A stretch of 64,000 nucleotides of DNA from an uncultured Burkholderiales bacterium (GCA_937927685.1 CALBSC010000073.1:1-64000), one strand, 5' to 3'. Shown: positions 43,503 through 52,315, counted from the stretch's first letter. Numbers and translations are program-made. The notes: generated from the sequence alone by a model not told the origin.

Positions 43503-44750
43503 TCAGGCTTGCGCCGGCGCTTTGGGCGGCTTGGCCAACCAGAACGAGAGCACCCCCGTGCCGGCCAGCAAGGCGAGCACGGTAAAGCCCAACTGGTAGT
43601 CCCCGGTGATGTCCCCCAGGAAACCCGCCAACATGGGGCCCAGCACCTGGCCAATGGCGGCAATCACCGCGGACAAGCCCAGGATCATGCCAATCGAGCG
43701 GCGTCCAAAGTAGTCGGCGCGAATGGCTTGCATGAAAGGGCCACGCAAGCCCCAGGCAAATCCGTGCAGCAGGGCGAAACCCACCAGCCAGATCGAGTCG
43801 GTGGCGTAGGTCAGCATCAACAAGCCACTGGCGTGCATGAGCATGCACAGGGCCGAGACCCGCGTCTTGTTCACCTTGTCGCCAATCACGCCACCGGTGA
43901 GTACGCCCGCCACTTGCGCCAGGGTCATCAGGGTGATGAAGAAAGATGCTTGCGCAACCGTGTAGGACAGCGAGATGCGCATGTGGTTGATGGCATGCGT
44001 GTTCACGGCCGACACCACCAGCAGGGCAAGACCATGCCCGGCGGAGACCAGCCAGAATGAACTGGTGCGCAAGGCTTCCCGTGCGGTGAATTCATGCCCC
44101 GGGTCCTCATGGGCCTTGAGTTCGCTGGCATGGCCGTGACTGACTGCCGCGTGGTCGTGGCCATCCACCACTTCGCCATGGTCCTCGGGACGCCGGCGAA
44201 AGATCATCGAGATGGGAAACCCCACCAGGATGGCCAGCACGCCACAACTGAGGGCTGTTGTACGCCACCCAAACTGCTCCATGCCCCAGGCGACCAGCGG
44301 CACAAAGATGCCTCCCAGGGCCAGGCCCAGTCCCACCATCGAAATGGCACGGGCGCGCTTTTTCTCGAACCACTGAATGATGGCGCAGTTGAGCGGAAAG
44401 TAGCCGCACATGGACGACCCGATGGCAATCACCACCACCGCGCCGTACAAGCCGCCCAGGGTGTCGATCTGGCTCAGACAGATGAAGCCGATGCCAAACA
44501 GCACAATGCCGATCTTGATCAGCATCTGAGAGCCGAAACGGTCGATGAACCAGCCCAGCAACGGCCCGATGATGGCGGCTTCCATGGACTGCAGGGCCGA
44601 GGCGCCCGACACCGAGGTTTTGCTCCACCCTTTTTCCTCGATCAGCACCGAGAGGTAGGCGCCGAAGGCCTGATGCAGCATCATGGCCTGGATGAACTGG
44701 ATGCCGGCGGCCGCAGCCACCATCTTCCAGCCGTAAAAAATCTTCTTCAC
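43503..44750 (-). CDS. MFS transporter (oxalate/formate antiporter-like family)
   Basis: 415 residues, 12 predicted helices, starting at GTG 44750, which overlaps the stop of the ThDP enzyme (GTGA). N-terminal YGWKMVAAAAGIQFIQAMM and the loop GPLLGWFIDRFGSQMLIK are typical of monocarboxylate-type MFS. The central cytosolic loop is His/Asp-rich (HDHAAVSHGHASELKAHEDP), which is uncommon and could bind metal. It probably moves the substrate or product of the co-transcribed ThDP enzyme. Confidence 0.9.
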   Translation of the reverse strand: MKKIFYGWKMVAAAAGIQFIQAMMLHQAFGAYLSVLIEEKGWSKTSVSGASALQSMEAAIIGPLLGWFIDRFGSQMLIKIGIVLFGIGFICLSQIDTLGGLYGAVVVIAIGSSMCGYFPLNCAIIQWFEKKRARAISMVGLGLALGGIFVPLVAWGMEQFGWRTTALSCGVLAILVGFPISMIFRRRPEDHGEVVDGHDHAAVSHGHASELKAHEDPGHEFTAREALRTSSFWLVSAGHGLALLVVSAVNTHAINHMRISLSYTVAQASFFITLMTLAQVAGVLTGGVIGDKVNKTRVSALCMLMHASGLLMLTYATDSIWLVGFALLHGFAWGLRGPFMQAIRADYFGRRSIGMILGLSAVIAAIGQVLGPMLAGFLGDITGDYQLGFTVLALLAGTGVLSFWLAKPPKAPAQA

Positions 44751-46330
44751 ATCAGGACTTCAATCAGGACGGGACCGGGTGTGGCCAGGGCCTGGGCAAA
44801 CGCTGTGGCGAGTCCCTCGAGGGTGTCCACCTGTCGTCCGGGTACGCCGTGCCCTTTGGCGAGGGACACCCAGTCCAGATGCGGACGGTCCAGGGTGAGC
44901 ATGTCGCGCGCGCGCTCACCGGGCGTGCCGGCGCCCACCGCCTGCAATTCACCCCGCAAAATTTGATAAGCCCGGTTGGCAAAGATCAGCACTTTGACGT
45001 TCAGTCCTTCGCGTGCCATGGTCCACAGGGCCTGCTCGGTGTACATGGCACTGCCGTCACCTTCCAGCACGATGACTGGCCGGTCTGGGGCTGCGATGGC
45101 AGCCCCGACGGCGGCGGGCAGACCAAACCCGATCGAGCCGCCCATCACATTGATCCAGTCATGCGGCCGTGCGCTGGACGTCGGCACCTCAAAGCCACGA
45201 CCGGTGGACACCGATTCGTCCACCACGATGGCGTGTTCGGGCAAGAGCGCTGCCAGCACCTGGCCGATGCCGGCCGGATCTGGCCGACCGGTCGGCAGGC
45301 TGGTCAACGCGGATGCGTGCAAGGCCTCGGCCACTCCCTGCGGGGCCTGGTGGCGTGCGCCCAGCCGGTCAGCCAGGGCCTCCAAGGCACCGTTGATGTC
45401 CTGCTCCACGGTGGCCAACGGGATGATGCGTGCCTCGGGTGGCACCAGCACGCTGGGTTTGTTGGGATAGGCGAAGAACGCCACCGGGACTTTGCTGCCC
45501 ACCAGGATGAGGGTGTCGAATTCCTTCAGCATCGCCACGGCGGGATCCACCGCGTAGGGTACGCGCCTGGCCTTCACGCGGCCGGCACCGCGCTCAGTGC
45601 GCGGAACGTTGTATTCACCCAGCACGGCACACCCGGTGCGCGCCGCGATCCGACCGGCCCATGTGAGGGCGGTATCCAGGCCGCCCATGCCGCCCAGCAG
45701 GATGGCACAGCGGCCAGCGTTGGGCGCCAGGGATTCCAGCGCGCGAGCTGCGCTCTCCAGGGCCTCAGGATCAAACGATGCACGGGCCGCAGGTCCCTGC
45801 GCGGTGCACACCTCGCCGCCTGGATTCCAAGCGGTATCGGCCGGCAGAATCAGCGTGGCAATGCGGCCCGGTGCAGTGCGGGCCTCGGTGATGGCGCGCG
45901 CACCATCCTGTGCCACCCCCTGGGAGGAGCGGCTGGTATGCACCCAGTGGGACATGGGGCGTGCCACGCCCTCGATGTCGGCGGTGAGCGGTGCGTCATA
46001 GGCCAGGTGGTGCATCGCGTGCTCGCCCACGATGTTGACGATGCCCGAGTGCGCCTTGCGCGCGTTGTGCAGGTTGGCCAGGCCATTGCCCAGGCCTGGC
46101 CCGAGGTGGAGCAGGGTAGCCGCAGGACGCTGGGCCATGCGGTAGTAGCCGTCGGCGGCGCCGGTGACCACCCCTTCAAACAGTCCTAGCACACAGCGGA
46201 TGCCCGGCACCGTGTCAAGTGCCGCCACAAAATGCATCTCGGACGTGCCGGGATTGGTGAAACACACATCCACCTGGTTGTGAACCAGGGTGCGAACCAG
46301 ACTTTCTGCACCATTCATCATGAGAGGCAT
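44747..46330 (-). CDS. ThDP-dependent acetolactate synthase/benzoylformate decarboxylase-like enzyme
   Basis: 527 residues with the three ThDP-enzyme domains: N-terminal PYR domain (VDVCFTNPGTSEMHFVAALD, catalytic Glu in LGLFEGVVTGAADGYYRM), a central domain, and a C-terminal PP domain with GDGSAMYTEQALWTMAR...NRAYQIL. It is often annotated as acetolactate synthase large subunit, but no small subunit is near and ilvB is elsewhere, so a catabolic 2-oxoacid decarboxylase or carboligase is more likely. ATG 46330 or 46321. The long frame open upstream overlaps the divergent dehydrogenase and is rejected. Confidence 0.88.
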   Translation of the reverse strand: MPLMMNGAESLVRTLVHNQVDVCFTNPGTSEMHFVAALDTVPGIRCVLGLFEGVVTGAADGYYRMAQRPAATLLHLGPGLGNGLANLHNARKAHSGIVNIVGEHAMHHLAYDAPLTADIEGVARPMSHWVHTSRSSQGVAQDGARAITEARTAPGRIATLILPADTAWNPGGEVCTAQGPAARASFDPEALESAARALESLAPNAGRCAILLGGMGGLDTALTWAGRIAARTGCAVLGEYNVPRTERGAGRVKARRVPYAVDPAVAMLKEFDTLILVGSKVPVAFFAYPNKPSVLVPPEARIIPLATVEQDINGALEALADRLGARHQAPQGVAEALHASALTSLPTGRPDPAGIGQVLAALLPEHAIVVDESVSTGRGFEVPTSSARPHDWINVMGGSIGFGLPAAVGAAIAAPDRPVIVLEGDGSAMYTEQALWTMAREGLNVKVLIFANRAYQILRGELQAVGAGTPGERARDMLTLDRPHLDWVSLAKGHGVPGRQVDTLEGLATAFAQALATPGPVLIEVLM

Positions 46331-46495
46331 TGTCGGGGTAATTCGGGTTTCATGGCGACAGGCGGACCGAGGCGATGTTGCGCAGGGGACAGCCGAGGCC
46401 TGACGGCCTCGCTGGGGGGGTTGAGCGGGGCTTGCCAAAACCCACCCCGGCACGCAGAATTCCCCGGCATTCCATGTTGATCGGAGATTTCTCAC

Positions 46496-47545
46496 ATGTA
46501 CAGCTATGACGTGACCGAATGGGGCAAGCCCCTGCAAAAAGCGCTTCGGGATACCCCCACGCCCCAAGGCACCGAAGTGCTGGTCCGGGTCAAGTACTGC
46601 GGCGTGTGCCACTCCGATGTGCACATTCGGGATGGTTACTTCGACCTGGGAGGCGGGAAAAAATTCCACATGTCCCAGCGCGGCATGAAACCGCCGGTCA
46701 CCATGGGTCACGAACCCCTGGGCACCGTCCTGTCGGCTGGCCCGCAGGCGAAGGACGTGCCGATCGGCCAGGACCGCCTGGTCTACCCCTGGACCGGTTG
46801 CGGCCAATGTGCGCGTTGCCAGGAAGGCATGGACAACTGGTGCCCCACGCCACGTTTTCTGGGCATCCAGAAGTCGGGTGGCTATGCGGACCACATGATC
46901 GTGCCGCACCCCAAGTACCTGGTTGACGTCACCGGACTGGATCCGCAGTACGCCCCCATCCTGGCCTGCTCGGGACTGACCACCTACAGCGCGGTGCGCA
47001 AACTCATGCCTTGCTCACCGCAGGACTGGATCGTGCTCATGGGCGCGGGCGGCCTGGGCCTGATGGCGGTGTCCATGTTGCGTGCCCTGGGCCACGAGAA
47101 CATCGCCGTGTGCGACATCGACAGCCGCAAGTGGGACGCTGCGCGGGCCGTCGGCGCCAAAGAAGTGCTCGATCCCTCCCAACCCGAGACGCAGGACAAG
47201 CTGATGGCCTTGCCCGGCGGCGTCTGGGGTGTGGCTGACTTTGTGGGGGCCGAACCAACGGCCACCCTGGGGCTGGCGGTGTTGCGCAAGGGCGGACGCT
47301 ATGTCGTGGTGGGCCTGTATGGCGGCGAGGTGCCGATTTCGCTGGTTCCGCTGGCACAGCGTGCCTTGACGGTACAAGGCTCCTACGTGGGCTCGTTGCA
47401 AGAGTTGCGCGAAGTGGTGGACCTGGCCAAGAGCGGCAAGCTCCAGTCGATCCCCACGGCACTGTGCTCGCTGGATGAAGTCTCGGGTGTGCTGGATCAA
47501 CTCAAGCAGGGTGGCGTCATTGGCCGGGTGGTGGCCAGGATTTGA
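46496..47545 (+). CDS. Zinc-dependent alcohol dehydrogenase
   Basis: 349 residues, medium-chain dehydrogenase. Catalytic Zn ligands: Cys and following motif in VKYCGVCHSDVHIRDGY, and GHEPLGTV. A structural Zn set GCGQCARCQEGMDNWC is present. NAD-binding motif GAGGLGLMAVSML is followed by CDIDSRKWD (Asp favouring NAD+). It oxidises an alcohol or reduces an aldehyde. Divergent from the ThDP enzyme. A 7-base hairpin (47552-47573) without a T-run follows the stop. Confidence 0.94.
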   Translation: MYSYDVTEWGKPLQKALRDTPTPQGTEVLVRVKYCGVCHSDVHIRDGYFDLGGGKKFHMSQRGMKPPVTMGHEPLGTVLSAGPQAKDVPIGQDRLVYPWTGCGQCARCQEGMDNWCPTPRFLGIQKSGGYADHMIVPHPKYLVDVTGLDPQYAPILACSGLTTYSAVRKLMPCSPQDWIVLMGAGGLGLMAVSMLRALGHENIAVCDIDSRKWDAARAVGAKEVLDPSQPETQDKLMALPGGVWGVADFVGAEPTATLGLAVLRKGGRYVVVGLYGGEVPISLVPLAQRALTVQGSYVGSLQELREVVDLAKSGKLQSIPTALCSLDEVSGVLDQLKQGGVIGRVVARI

Positions 47546-47596
47546 GGGCGATGCGGCGTCGATCGGCGCCGCACCTGTCGCCGATCGAACGCTCCC

Positions 47597-48604
47597 TCAG
47601 AGGTAGACGCCCTTCATGCCACCGGCGGGGTAGCGTGTGCCCGCAGCGGCGCCGGGGGGAACGGCCTGTGACAGGGCATTCACTTCCTCAGGGGTGAGCG
47701 AAACGCTCAGCCCGCGCAGGTTGTCATCGACACGGGTGGTTTGCTTGGTGCCCGGAATGACGACGATGTCCTGGCCTTGCGCGAGCAGCCAGGCCAACGC
47801 CAGTTGCCCGGGCGTGCAGCCCTTGCGTTGAGCGGCTTCCTGGACCCGTGCGACCAGGGCATTGTTGCGCGCCAGGTTTTCGGCTGAGAAGCGGGGATGG
47901 TCTTTGCGTCGATCGTTGGCCACCTCGTCGGCCGAGTGCACCGAGGCGGTGAGCAGGCTGCGACCCAAGGGCGAGTACGCCACGAAAGAAATGCCCAGGT
48001 CACGCGTGGTCTTGAGGGTTTCTTCCGCTTCCTGGCGATACAGCAAGGAATACTCGGTCTGGACGGCGGTCAGCGGATGCACCGCATGAGCGCGGCGGAT
48101 GGTGGCGGGGTTGGCCTCGCACAGACCGATCGCCCGCACCTTGCCCTGCTCAATCAGTCGTGACATGGCGCCCACCGTGTCCTCGATGGGGACCGAGGGG
48201 TCGATGCGGTGCACGTAGTACAGGTCGATCGTCTCCAGCCCCAGGCGCTGCAAGCTGGCTTCGCACGCCGACTGCACATACTCGGGTCGGCCATTCACGC
48301 CGTTGCCACCGCCTGCCTGCTGGGTCTGGCCAAACTTGGAGGCCAGGATGATCTGGTCACGCCGCCGCCCCTTCAAGGCGCGCCCGAGCAACTGCTCGTT
48401 GTGTCCCCAGCCGTACATGTCGGCTGAGTCGAGAAACGTGATGCCGCGGTCCAGCGCGTGGTGAATCACGGCAATGCCGTTGTCATCGCTGGACGCGCCA
48501 TACAGGCCGGACAGCGACATCAGTCCCAACCCCATGCGGGTGACATCCAATGAGGAATGACCCAGGCGGGTGGTGGGCAGTGTCGAGGGCAGGGGAGTGG
48601 TCAT
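47597..48604 (-). CDS. Aldo/keto reductase
   Basis: 335 residues, AKR superfamily. Catalytic tetrad region: Asp in FLDSADMYGWGHNEQLLGRA (D and Y), Lys in IILASKFGQTQQ, and His in DLYYVHRIDPSVPIEDT. The C-terminal cofactor stretch VVIPGTKQTTRVDDNL is typical of NADPH-dependent enzymes. It is close to YakC/AKR13-type reductases of broad aldehyde specificity. Starts 7 bases downstream of the OB-fold gene on the same strand, so is likely in the thiolase operon. Confidence 0.93.
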   Translation of the reverse strand: MTTPLPSTLPTTRLGHSSLDVTRMGLGLMSLSGLYGASSDDNGIAVIHHALDRGITFLDSADMYGWGHNEQLLGRALKGRRRDQIILASKFGQTQQAGGGNGVNGRPEYVQSACEASLQRLGLETIDLYYVHRIDPSVPIEDTVGAMSRLIEQGKVRAIGLCEANPATIRRAHAVHPLTAVQTEYSLLYRQEAEETLKTTRDLGISFVAYSPLGRSLLTASVHSADEVANDRRKDHPRFSAENLARNNALVARVQEAAQRKGCTPGQLALAWLLAQGQDIVVIPGTKQTTRVDDNLRGLSVSLTPEEVNALSQAVPPGAAAGTRYPAGGMKGVYL

Positions 48605-48611
48605 GAGGTTC

Positions 48612-49010
48612 TCACAGCGGGGTGAACATGGGCAGCTGGTGGCCGCTTTCCATGGGTTTGAAGCACACCTTCACGCGCTGTCCGATGTGCAGGGTGTCGA
48701 GGTCACAGTCCACGATGTTGGTCAGCATGCGGGGACCTTCGTCGAGTTCGACGTAGGCGATGGCAAACGCAATGGGGCCCGCCTTGCGGGTGACGCTCAC
48801 GCTGTAGATGGTGCCGGTGCCGGCCGCGGTGATCCATTCGGTGTCACCCTGACAGAAGGGACACACCGGTCGCGGATACCAGTGCGGCTCGTGGCAGGAT
48901 AAGCAGCGTCGCAATTTCAGAACGCCTTGTTGCGTGGCGTTCCAGTAGGGCTCGGTGGCAGCGTCCACCATGGCGGACATGAGGGGGCGGTCTTGTGAGG
49001 GGGTGGCCAT
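48612..49010 (-). CDS. Zn-ribbon/OB-fold acyl-CoA-binding protein (DUF35 family)
   Basis: 132 residues: rubredoxin-like Zn ribbon (LRRCLSCHEPHWYPRPVCPFC, two CxxC pairs) followed by an OB-fold acyl-CoA domain (GTGTIYSVSVTRKAG, AIAYVELDEGPRMLTNIV). Such proteins act as obligate partners of SCP2-type thiolases, as ChsH2 and Ltp partners do in sterol degradation. The ATG at 49010 lies 4 bases after the thiolase stop. Confidence 0.93.
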   Translation of the reverse strand: MATPSQDRPLMSAMVDAATEPYWNATQQGVLKLRRCLSCHEPHWYPRPVCPFCQGDTEWITAAGTGTIYSVSVTRKAGPIAFAIAYVELDEGPRMLTNIVDCDLDTLHIGQRVKVCFKPMESGHQLPMFTPL

Positions 49011-49014
49011 GGTG

Positions 49015-50181
49015 TCAGGCCCTTTCCATGATGAGGGTGCCACTGCCATGACGCGAGCCCAGCAGCCCGCCGGTGCCATGGGCCAGCGCGAGTTGACAGT
49101 TGGGGACCTGAACGGCGGTGTGGGCCTGGCCACGCAGTTGGCGCACGGCCTCGATCACCTTGGTGATGCCGCCGCGGTTGGCCGGGTGGTTGTTGCACAG
49201 ACCGCCGCCATCGGTGTTGAAGGGCAGCTTGCCCACCCCGGAGATCAGGTTGCCGTCGGCCACGAATGAGCCGCCCTGGCCCTTGGCACAAAAGCCCAGG
49301 TCCTCGAGCTGCATCAGCACGGTGATGGTGAAGCTGTCATAGATGGAGGCGTACTGGATGTCGGCCGGTTTGACCCCGGCCTCTTCAAACGCGATGGGGC
49401 CGGAGATCGCCGCGCCCGAGTAGGTGAGGTCCACGCGGCCGCCGTTCTGGCCCTTGATGGTTTCGCCCGCACCCAGCAGGTTGACCACCGGTTGTTTGAG
49501 GCTTTTGGCAATGTCGGGGTGGGTGATGACGAGCGCGCCGCCCCCGTCGCTCACCACGCAACAGTCGAGCTTGCGCAAGGGGTCGGAGATCATGGGCGAG
49601 TCCAGCACGTCCTGCACGGTGACCACATCGCGCAGCATGGCGTGCGGGTTGTGCTGGGCGTGGTGCGACGCCGCCACCTTGATCCAGGCCAGCTGCTCGG
49701 CGGTGGTGCCAAATTCGTACATGTGGCGGGCGGCGGCCAGCGCGTACATGTTGACGGTGACCGCACTGTAGGGCAGTTCCCAGGGGGTGTCCGGCGTGAG
49801 GGGGTTGATGTTGCGCGGCACCAGGCCACTGCTGCCTTCGCTGCGGGGCCGTCCGGCCAGAGTGACCAGGGCGACCTTGCATTTGCCTGCCGCGATGGCC
49901 TGGGCAGCGTGCGAGACGTGCAGCAGGTAGGACGAGCCGCCCGTGTCCGTGCTGTCCACATGCCTGAGTTGCAGGCCCAGGTAGTCGGCCATGTTGTTGC
50001 CCCCCATGCCCGGTGCATCGCCGGCGCAGAAATAGCCATCGACATCCTGCAGCGAGAGGCCAGCGTCGGCCAGGGCGCCGCGTGCGCACTCGGCATGCAA
50101 CTGGGCCACGGTTTTATCGGGTGCCTTGCGGGTGGGGTGTTCGTAGATGCCTGCAATGCAGGCCTTGCGTTTGATCGTCAT
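49015..50181 (-). CDS. SCP2-type thiolase family protein
   Basis: 388 residues resembling lipid-transfer/SCP2 thiolases rather than FadA-type. Conserved blocks are KTVAQLHAECARGALADAGL, DTGGSSYLLHVSHAAQAIAA, CCVVSDGGGALVITH, IYDSFTITVLMQLEDLGFC, and GGGLCNNHPANRGGI. The usual nucleophilic Cys position reads DTGGSS, with no Cys, so thiolytic versus retro-aldol chemistry is open; Ltp2-type aldolases with a DUF35 partner also lack it. Forms an operon with the DUF35 protein and AKR. Confidence 0.9.
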   Translation of the reverse strand: MTIKRKACIAGIYEHPTRKAPDKTVAQLHAECARGALADAGLSLQDVDGYFCAGDAPGMGGNNMADYLGLQLRHVDSTDTGGSSYLLHVSHAAQAIAAGKCKVALVTLAGRPRSEGSSGLVPRNINPLTPDTPWELPYSAVTVNMYALAAARHMYEFGTTAEQLAWIKVAASHHAQHNPHAMLRDVVTVQDVLDSPMISDPLRKLDCCVVSDGGGALVITHPDIAKSLKQPVVNLLGAGETIKGQNGGRVDLTYSGAAISGPIAFEEAGVKPADIQYASIYDSFTITVLMQLEDLGFCAKGQGGSFVADGNLISGVGKLPFNTDGGGLCNNHPANRGGITKVIEAVRQLRGQAHTAVQVPNCQLALAHGTGGLLGSRHGSGTLIMERA

Positions 50182-50272
50182 GTTGACAAGCCATTCAAGG
50201 GGGTGACCAACTATAAGTGAGACCGGGCCCGCTCGTCGTGGTCGCTGGGCAGGCGGCCTATCGTCTAGGTGA

Positions 50273-50284
50273 CTGTCCGGACAG
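50273..50284. promoter_or_regulatory. Perfect 12-base palindrome between divergent thiolase and crotonase operons
   Basis: CTGTCCGGACAG lies within the 202-base divergent intergenic region, about 90 bases from the thiolase start and 100 from the crotonase start. It could be an operator for a TetR- or GntR-type regulator of both acyl-CoA operons. No regulator gene is adjacent. Confidence 0.35.
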
Positions 50285-50383
50285 CGCAATCCGCCAGGGC
50301 GGGCCACAATGACCATCAAAGGGCCTGGCGCGACCTGTTGTGCCGGACCACCCATCACGACCTTGCCACCTGAAGAGAAAACC

Positions 50384-51187
50384 ATGTCTGCATCCGACAG
50401 CGAAAGCGTGGGCGTTCTGCGCCACGACAAACACGGCCACGTGGGGGTGGTCACCTTTGACAACCCGACCAAGTTCAATGCCGTCAACTACGACATGTGG
50501 TGTGCGCTGCCTCGCGTCATGGCTGAATTCGCGGCGGACCCCGACATCCGGGTGGTCGTGCTTACGGGCGCGGGCCACAAGGCGTTTGTCTCGGGTGCTG
50601 ACATCTCGCAGTTCAAGGACCGCCGCGAGGGCGATGCGGCCGATGCCTACAACCTGGCCACGGCGGCGGGCTATGCCGCCGTGCTGAATTGTCCCAAGCC
50701 CACCGTGGCCAAAATCCGCGGCATTTGCATGGGCGGTGGGTTGGGCCTGGCCCTCAATTGCGACATTCGCATCTGCTCGGATGATGTGCGCTTTCGCATG
50801 CCCGCTGCGCGCCTGGGTCTGGGTTATGCCTTTGAAGGCATTCAACGGTTTGTCGATGTGCTGGGCATGGCCAACACCGCCGATCTGTTTTTCAGTGCGC
50901 GCATCTTTGGCGGCGCCGACGCCTTGCAGATGGGCCTGGTCAAACAGGTGATCGCGGGGCAGGATTTTGATGCGGAGGTGGATGCCTACGTCAAGATGAT
51001 TGGCGAAAACGCACCGCTCACGCTGGCGGCGGCCAAACGCTGCCTGCTGGAAATCAGCAAGAACCCGGACCAGCGCAACGTGGAACTCGCCCGGTCCATG
51101 GTGCAGGCATGCTTTGCCAGCAGCGACTACAAGGAAGGCCGCGAGGCCTTCGCCCAAAAGCGCACCCCCCAATTCCAGGGGCGCTGA
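50384..51187 (+). CDS. Crotonase (enoyl-CoA hydratase/isomerase) family protein
   Basis: 267 residues with crotonase landmarks: oxyanion-hole SGADISQFKD, MGGGLGLALNCDIRICSD, and AARLGLGYAFEGIQRFVD. Neither of the two hydratase glutamates is in place: Gly-Leu occupies the GGGCE position, and Ala replaces the PE glutamate. A different crotonase reaction (for example decarboxylation, hydrolysis or isomerisation) is possible. ATG 50384 chosen after gaagagaaa. First of a plus-strand series with a GST and a VOC protein. Confidence 0.92.
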   Translation: MSASDSESVGVLRHDKHGHVGVVTFDNPTKFNAVNYDMWCALPRVMAEFAADPDIRVVVLTGAGHKAFVSGADISQFKDRREGDAADAYNLATAAGYAAVLNCPKPTVAKIRGICMGGGLGLALNCDIRICSDDVRFRMPAARLGLGYAFEGIQRFVDVLGMANTADLFFSARIFGGADALQMGLVKQVIAGQDFDAEVDAYVKMIGENAPLTLAAAKRCLLEISKNPDQRNVELARSMVQACFASSDYKEGREAFAQKRTPQFQGR

Positions 51188-51246
51188 ACTCGCGGGTGCC
51201 GCGCGCGTCGGTGCACCCAGATACCCACATCTGCTGAGGAGATCCC

Positions 51247-51861
51247 ATGAAATTGTTTTTTTCGCCCAACTCGCCCTATGTCCGCAAGGTCCTCGTCACG
51301 GCCCACGAAATGGGCCTGGACCAGCAACTCGAGTTGGTCGACTGCGCCGCACACCCGGTCAACCGGGATGCCCGCATCATTGCCCACAACCCCCTGGGCA
51401 AGGTGCCCACGCTGGTGACTCCCGACGGTCTGGCGCTGTACGACAGCCGCGTCATTTGTGAGTACCTCAACGCCCAGGGTGGGGGCAGCCTGTTTCCGGC
51501 CAACGGCCCGCATCGGTGGGAGGCGCTGGCCTGGCAGGCCCTGGCCGACGGGCTGCTCGACGCGGCTTTGCTGATCCGTTATGAGAACAACGCGCGTCCG
51601 GAGGCAATTCGCTGGCCCGACTGGATCGCCGGACAAATGGACAAGATTCACACCTGCCTGAAGGAGCTGGAGCGTCAGGGGCACCGGGCGCGCGGCGGCT
51701 TCGACATCGGACACCTGACGGTGGGGTGTTCGCTGTGGTACCTGGATCTGCGCTTCCCCGAGTTGGACTGGCGCAAGGCATACCCTTCGCTGGCCGGATG
51801 GATGGCTCCCTACATGCAACGGGAATCGATGCAGCAGAGTTGGCGTCTGCCGCAAGCCTGA
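51247..51861 (+). CDS. Glutathione S-transferase family protein
   Basis: 204 residues: N-terminal thioredoxin-like domain (MKLFFSPNSPYVRKVLVTAH with the candidate Ser/Tyr glutathione activator; NPLGKVPTLVTPDGLALYDS cis-Pro and Ser-binding loop) and an all-helical C-terminal domain. The Shine-Dalgarno gaggagat is strong. The substrate is unknown; proximity to acyl-CoA and VOC genes hints at detoxification of electrophiles. Confidence 0.93.
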   Translation: MKLFFSPNSPYVRKVLVTAHEMGLDQQLELVDCAAHPVNRDARIIAHNPLGKVPTLVTPDGLALYDSRVICEYLNAQGGGSLFPANGPHRWEALAWQALADGLLDAALLIRYENNARPEAIRWPDWIAGQMDKIHTCLKELERQGHRARGGFDIGHLTVGCSLWYLDLRFPELDWRKAYPSLAGWMAPYMQRESMQQSWRLPQA

Positions 51862-51901
51862 GGCCGAGGGTCAGCATTGCATATCCGTTACGATCGCAGT
51901 C

Positions 51902-52315
51902 ATGCAACCATTCCATCTCGCTTTTCCGGTGACCTCCCTGGCCAAGGCCCGGGCTTTCTATGGTGATCTGCTGGGCTGCCCTGAAGGGCGTTCGTCGGAT
52001 GACTGGGTCGACTTCAATTTTTATGGCCACCAGATCGTGGCGCACCTGAGCCCGAACGAGGCCGGCCACCACAACACCAGCGCGGTGGATGGTGACAACG
52101 TGCCGGTGCGTCACTTCGGCATGGTGCTCACGATGAACGACTGGACCGTGCTGGCCGAGAAGCTCCAGAAGGCCCAGATGACCTTCATCATCGAGCCGCA
52201 CATCCGATTCAAGGGTCAGGTCGGCGAGCAGGCCACCATGTTCTTCCTGGACCCGTGTGGCAACGCCATCGAGTTCAAGGCATTTGCCGATCCGTCGCGC
52301 TTGTTTGCCAAATAA
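51902..52315 (+). CDS. VOC-superfamily (glyoxalase/dioxygenase fold) protein
   Basis: 137 residues. Begins MQPFHLAFPVTSLAKARAFY with a potential metal His, contains WVDFNFYGHQIVAHLS, then RHFGMVLTMNDW, and ends with FFLDPCGNAIEFKAF, the usual C-terminal metal Glu motif. Family members include glyoxalases and extradiol dioxygenases. The exact reaction is not assignable. Confidence 0.92.
   Translation: MQPFHLAFPVTSLAKARAFYGDLLGCPEGRSSDDWVDFNFYGHQIVAHLSPNEAGHHNTSAVDGDNVPVRHFGMVLTMNDWTVLAEKLQKAQMTFIIEPHIRFKGQVGEQATMFFLDPCGNAIEFKAFADPSRLFAK

Noticed and set aside
46394..46411. Hairpin CGAGGCC-TGAC-GGCCTCG between the ThDP enzyme and alcohol dehydrogenase
   Set aside because: There is no T-run on either strand and it lies between divergent genes, so it is not a terminator; it may be an operator, but nothing else supports this.
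44747..46909. 720-codon version of the ThDP enzyme
   Set aside because: The extra N-terminal region overlaps the divergent Zn alcohol dehydrogenase and has no protein-like features; the family begins at the Met at 46330.
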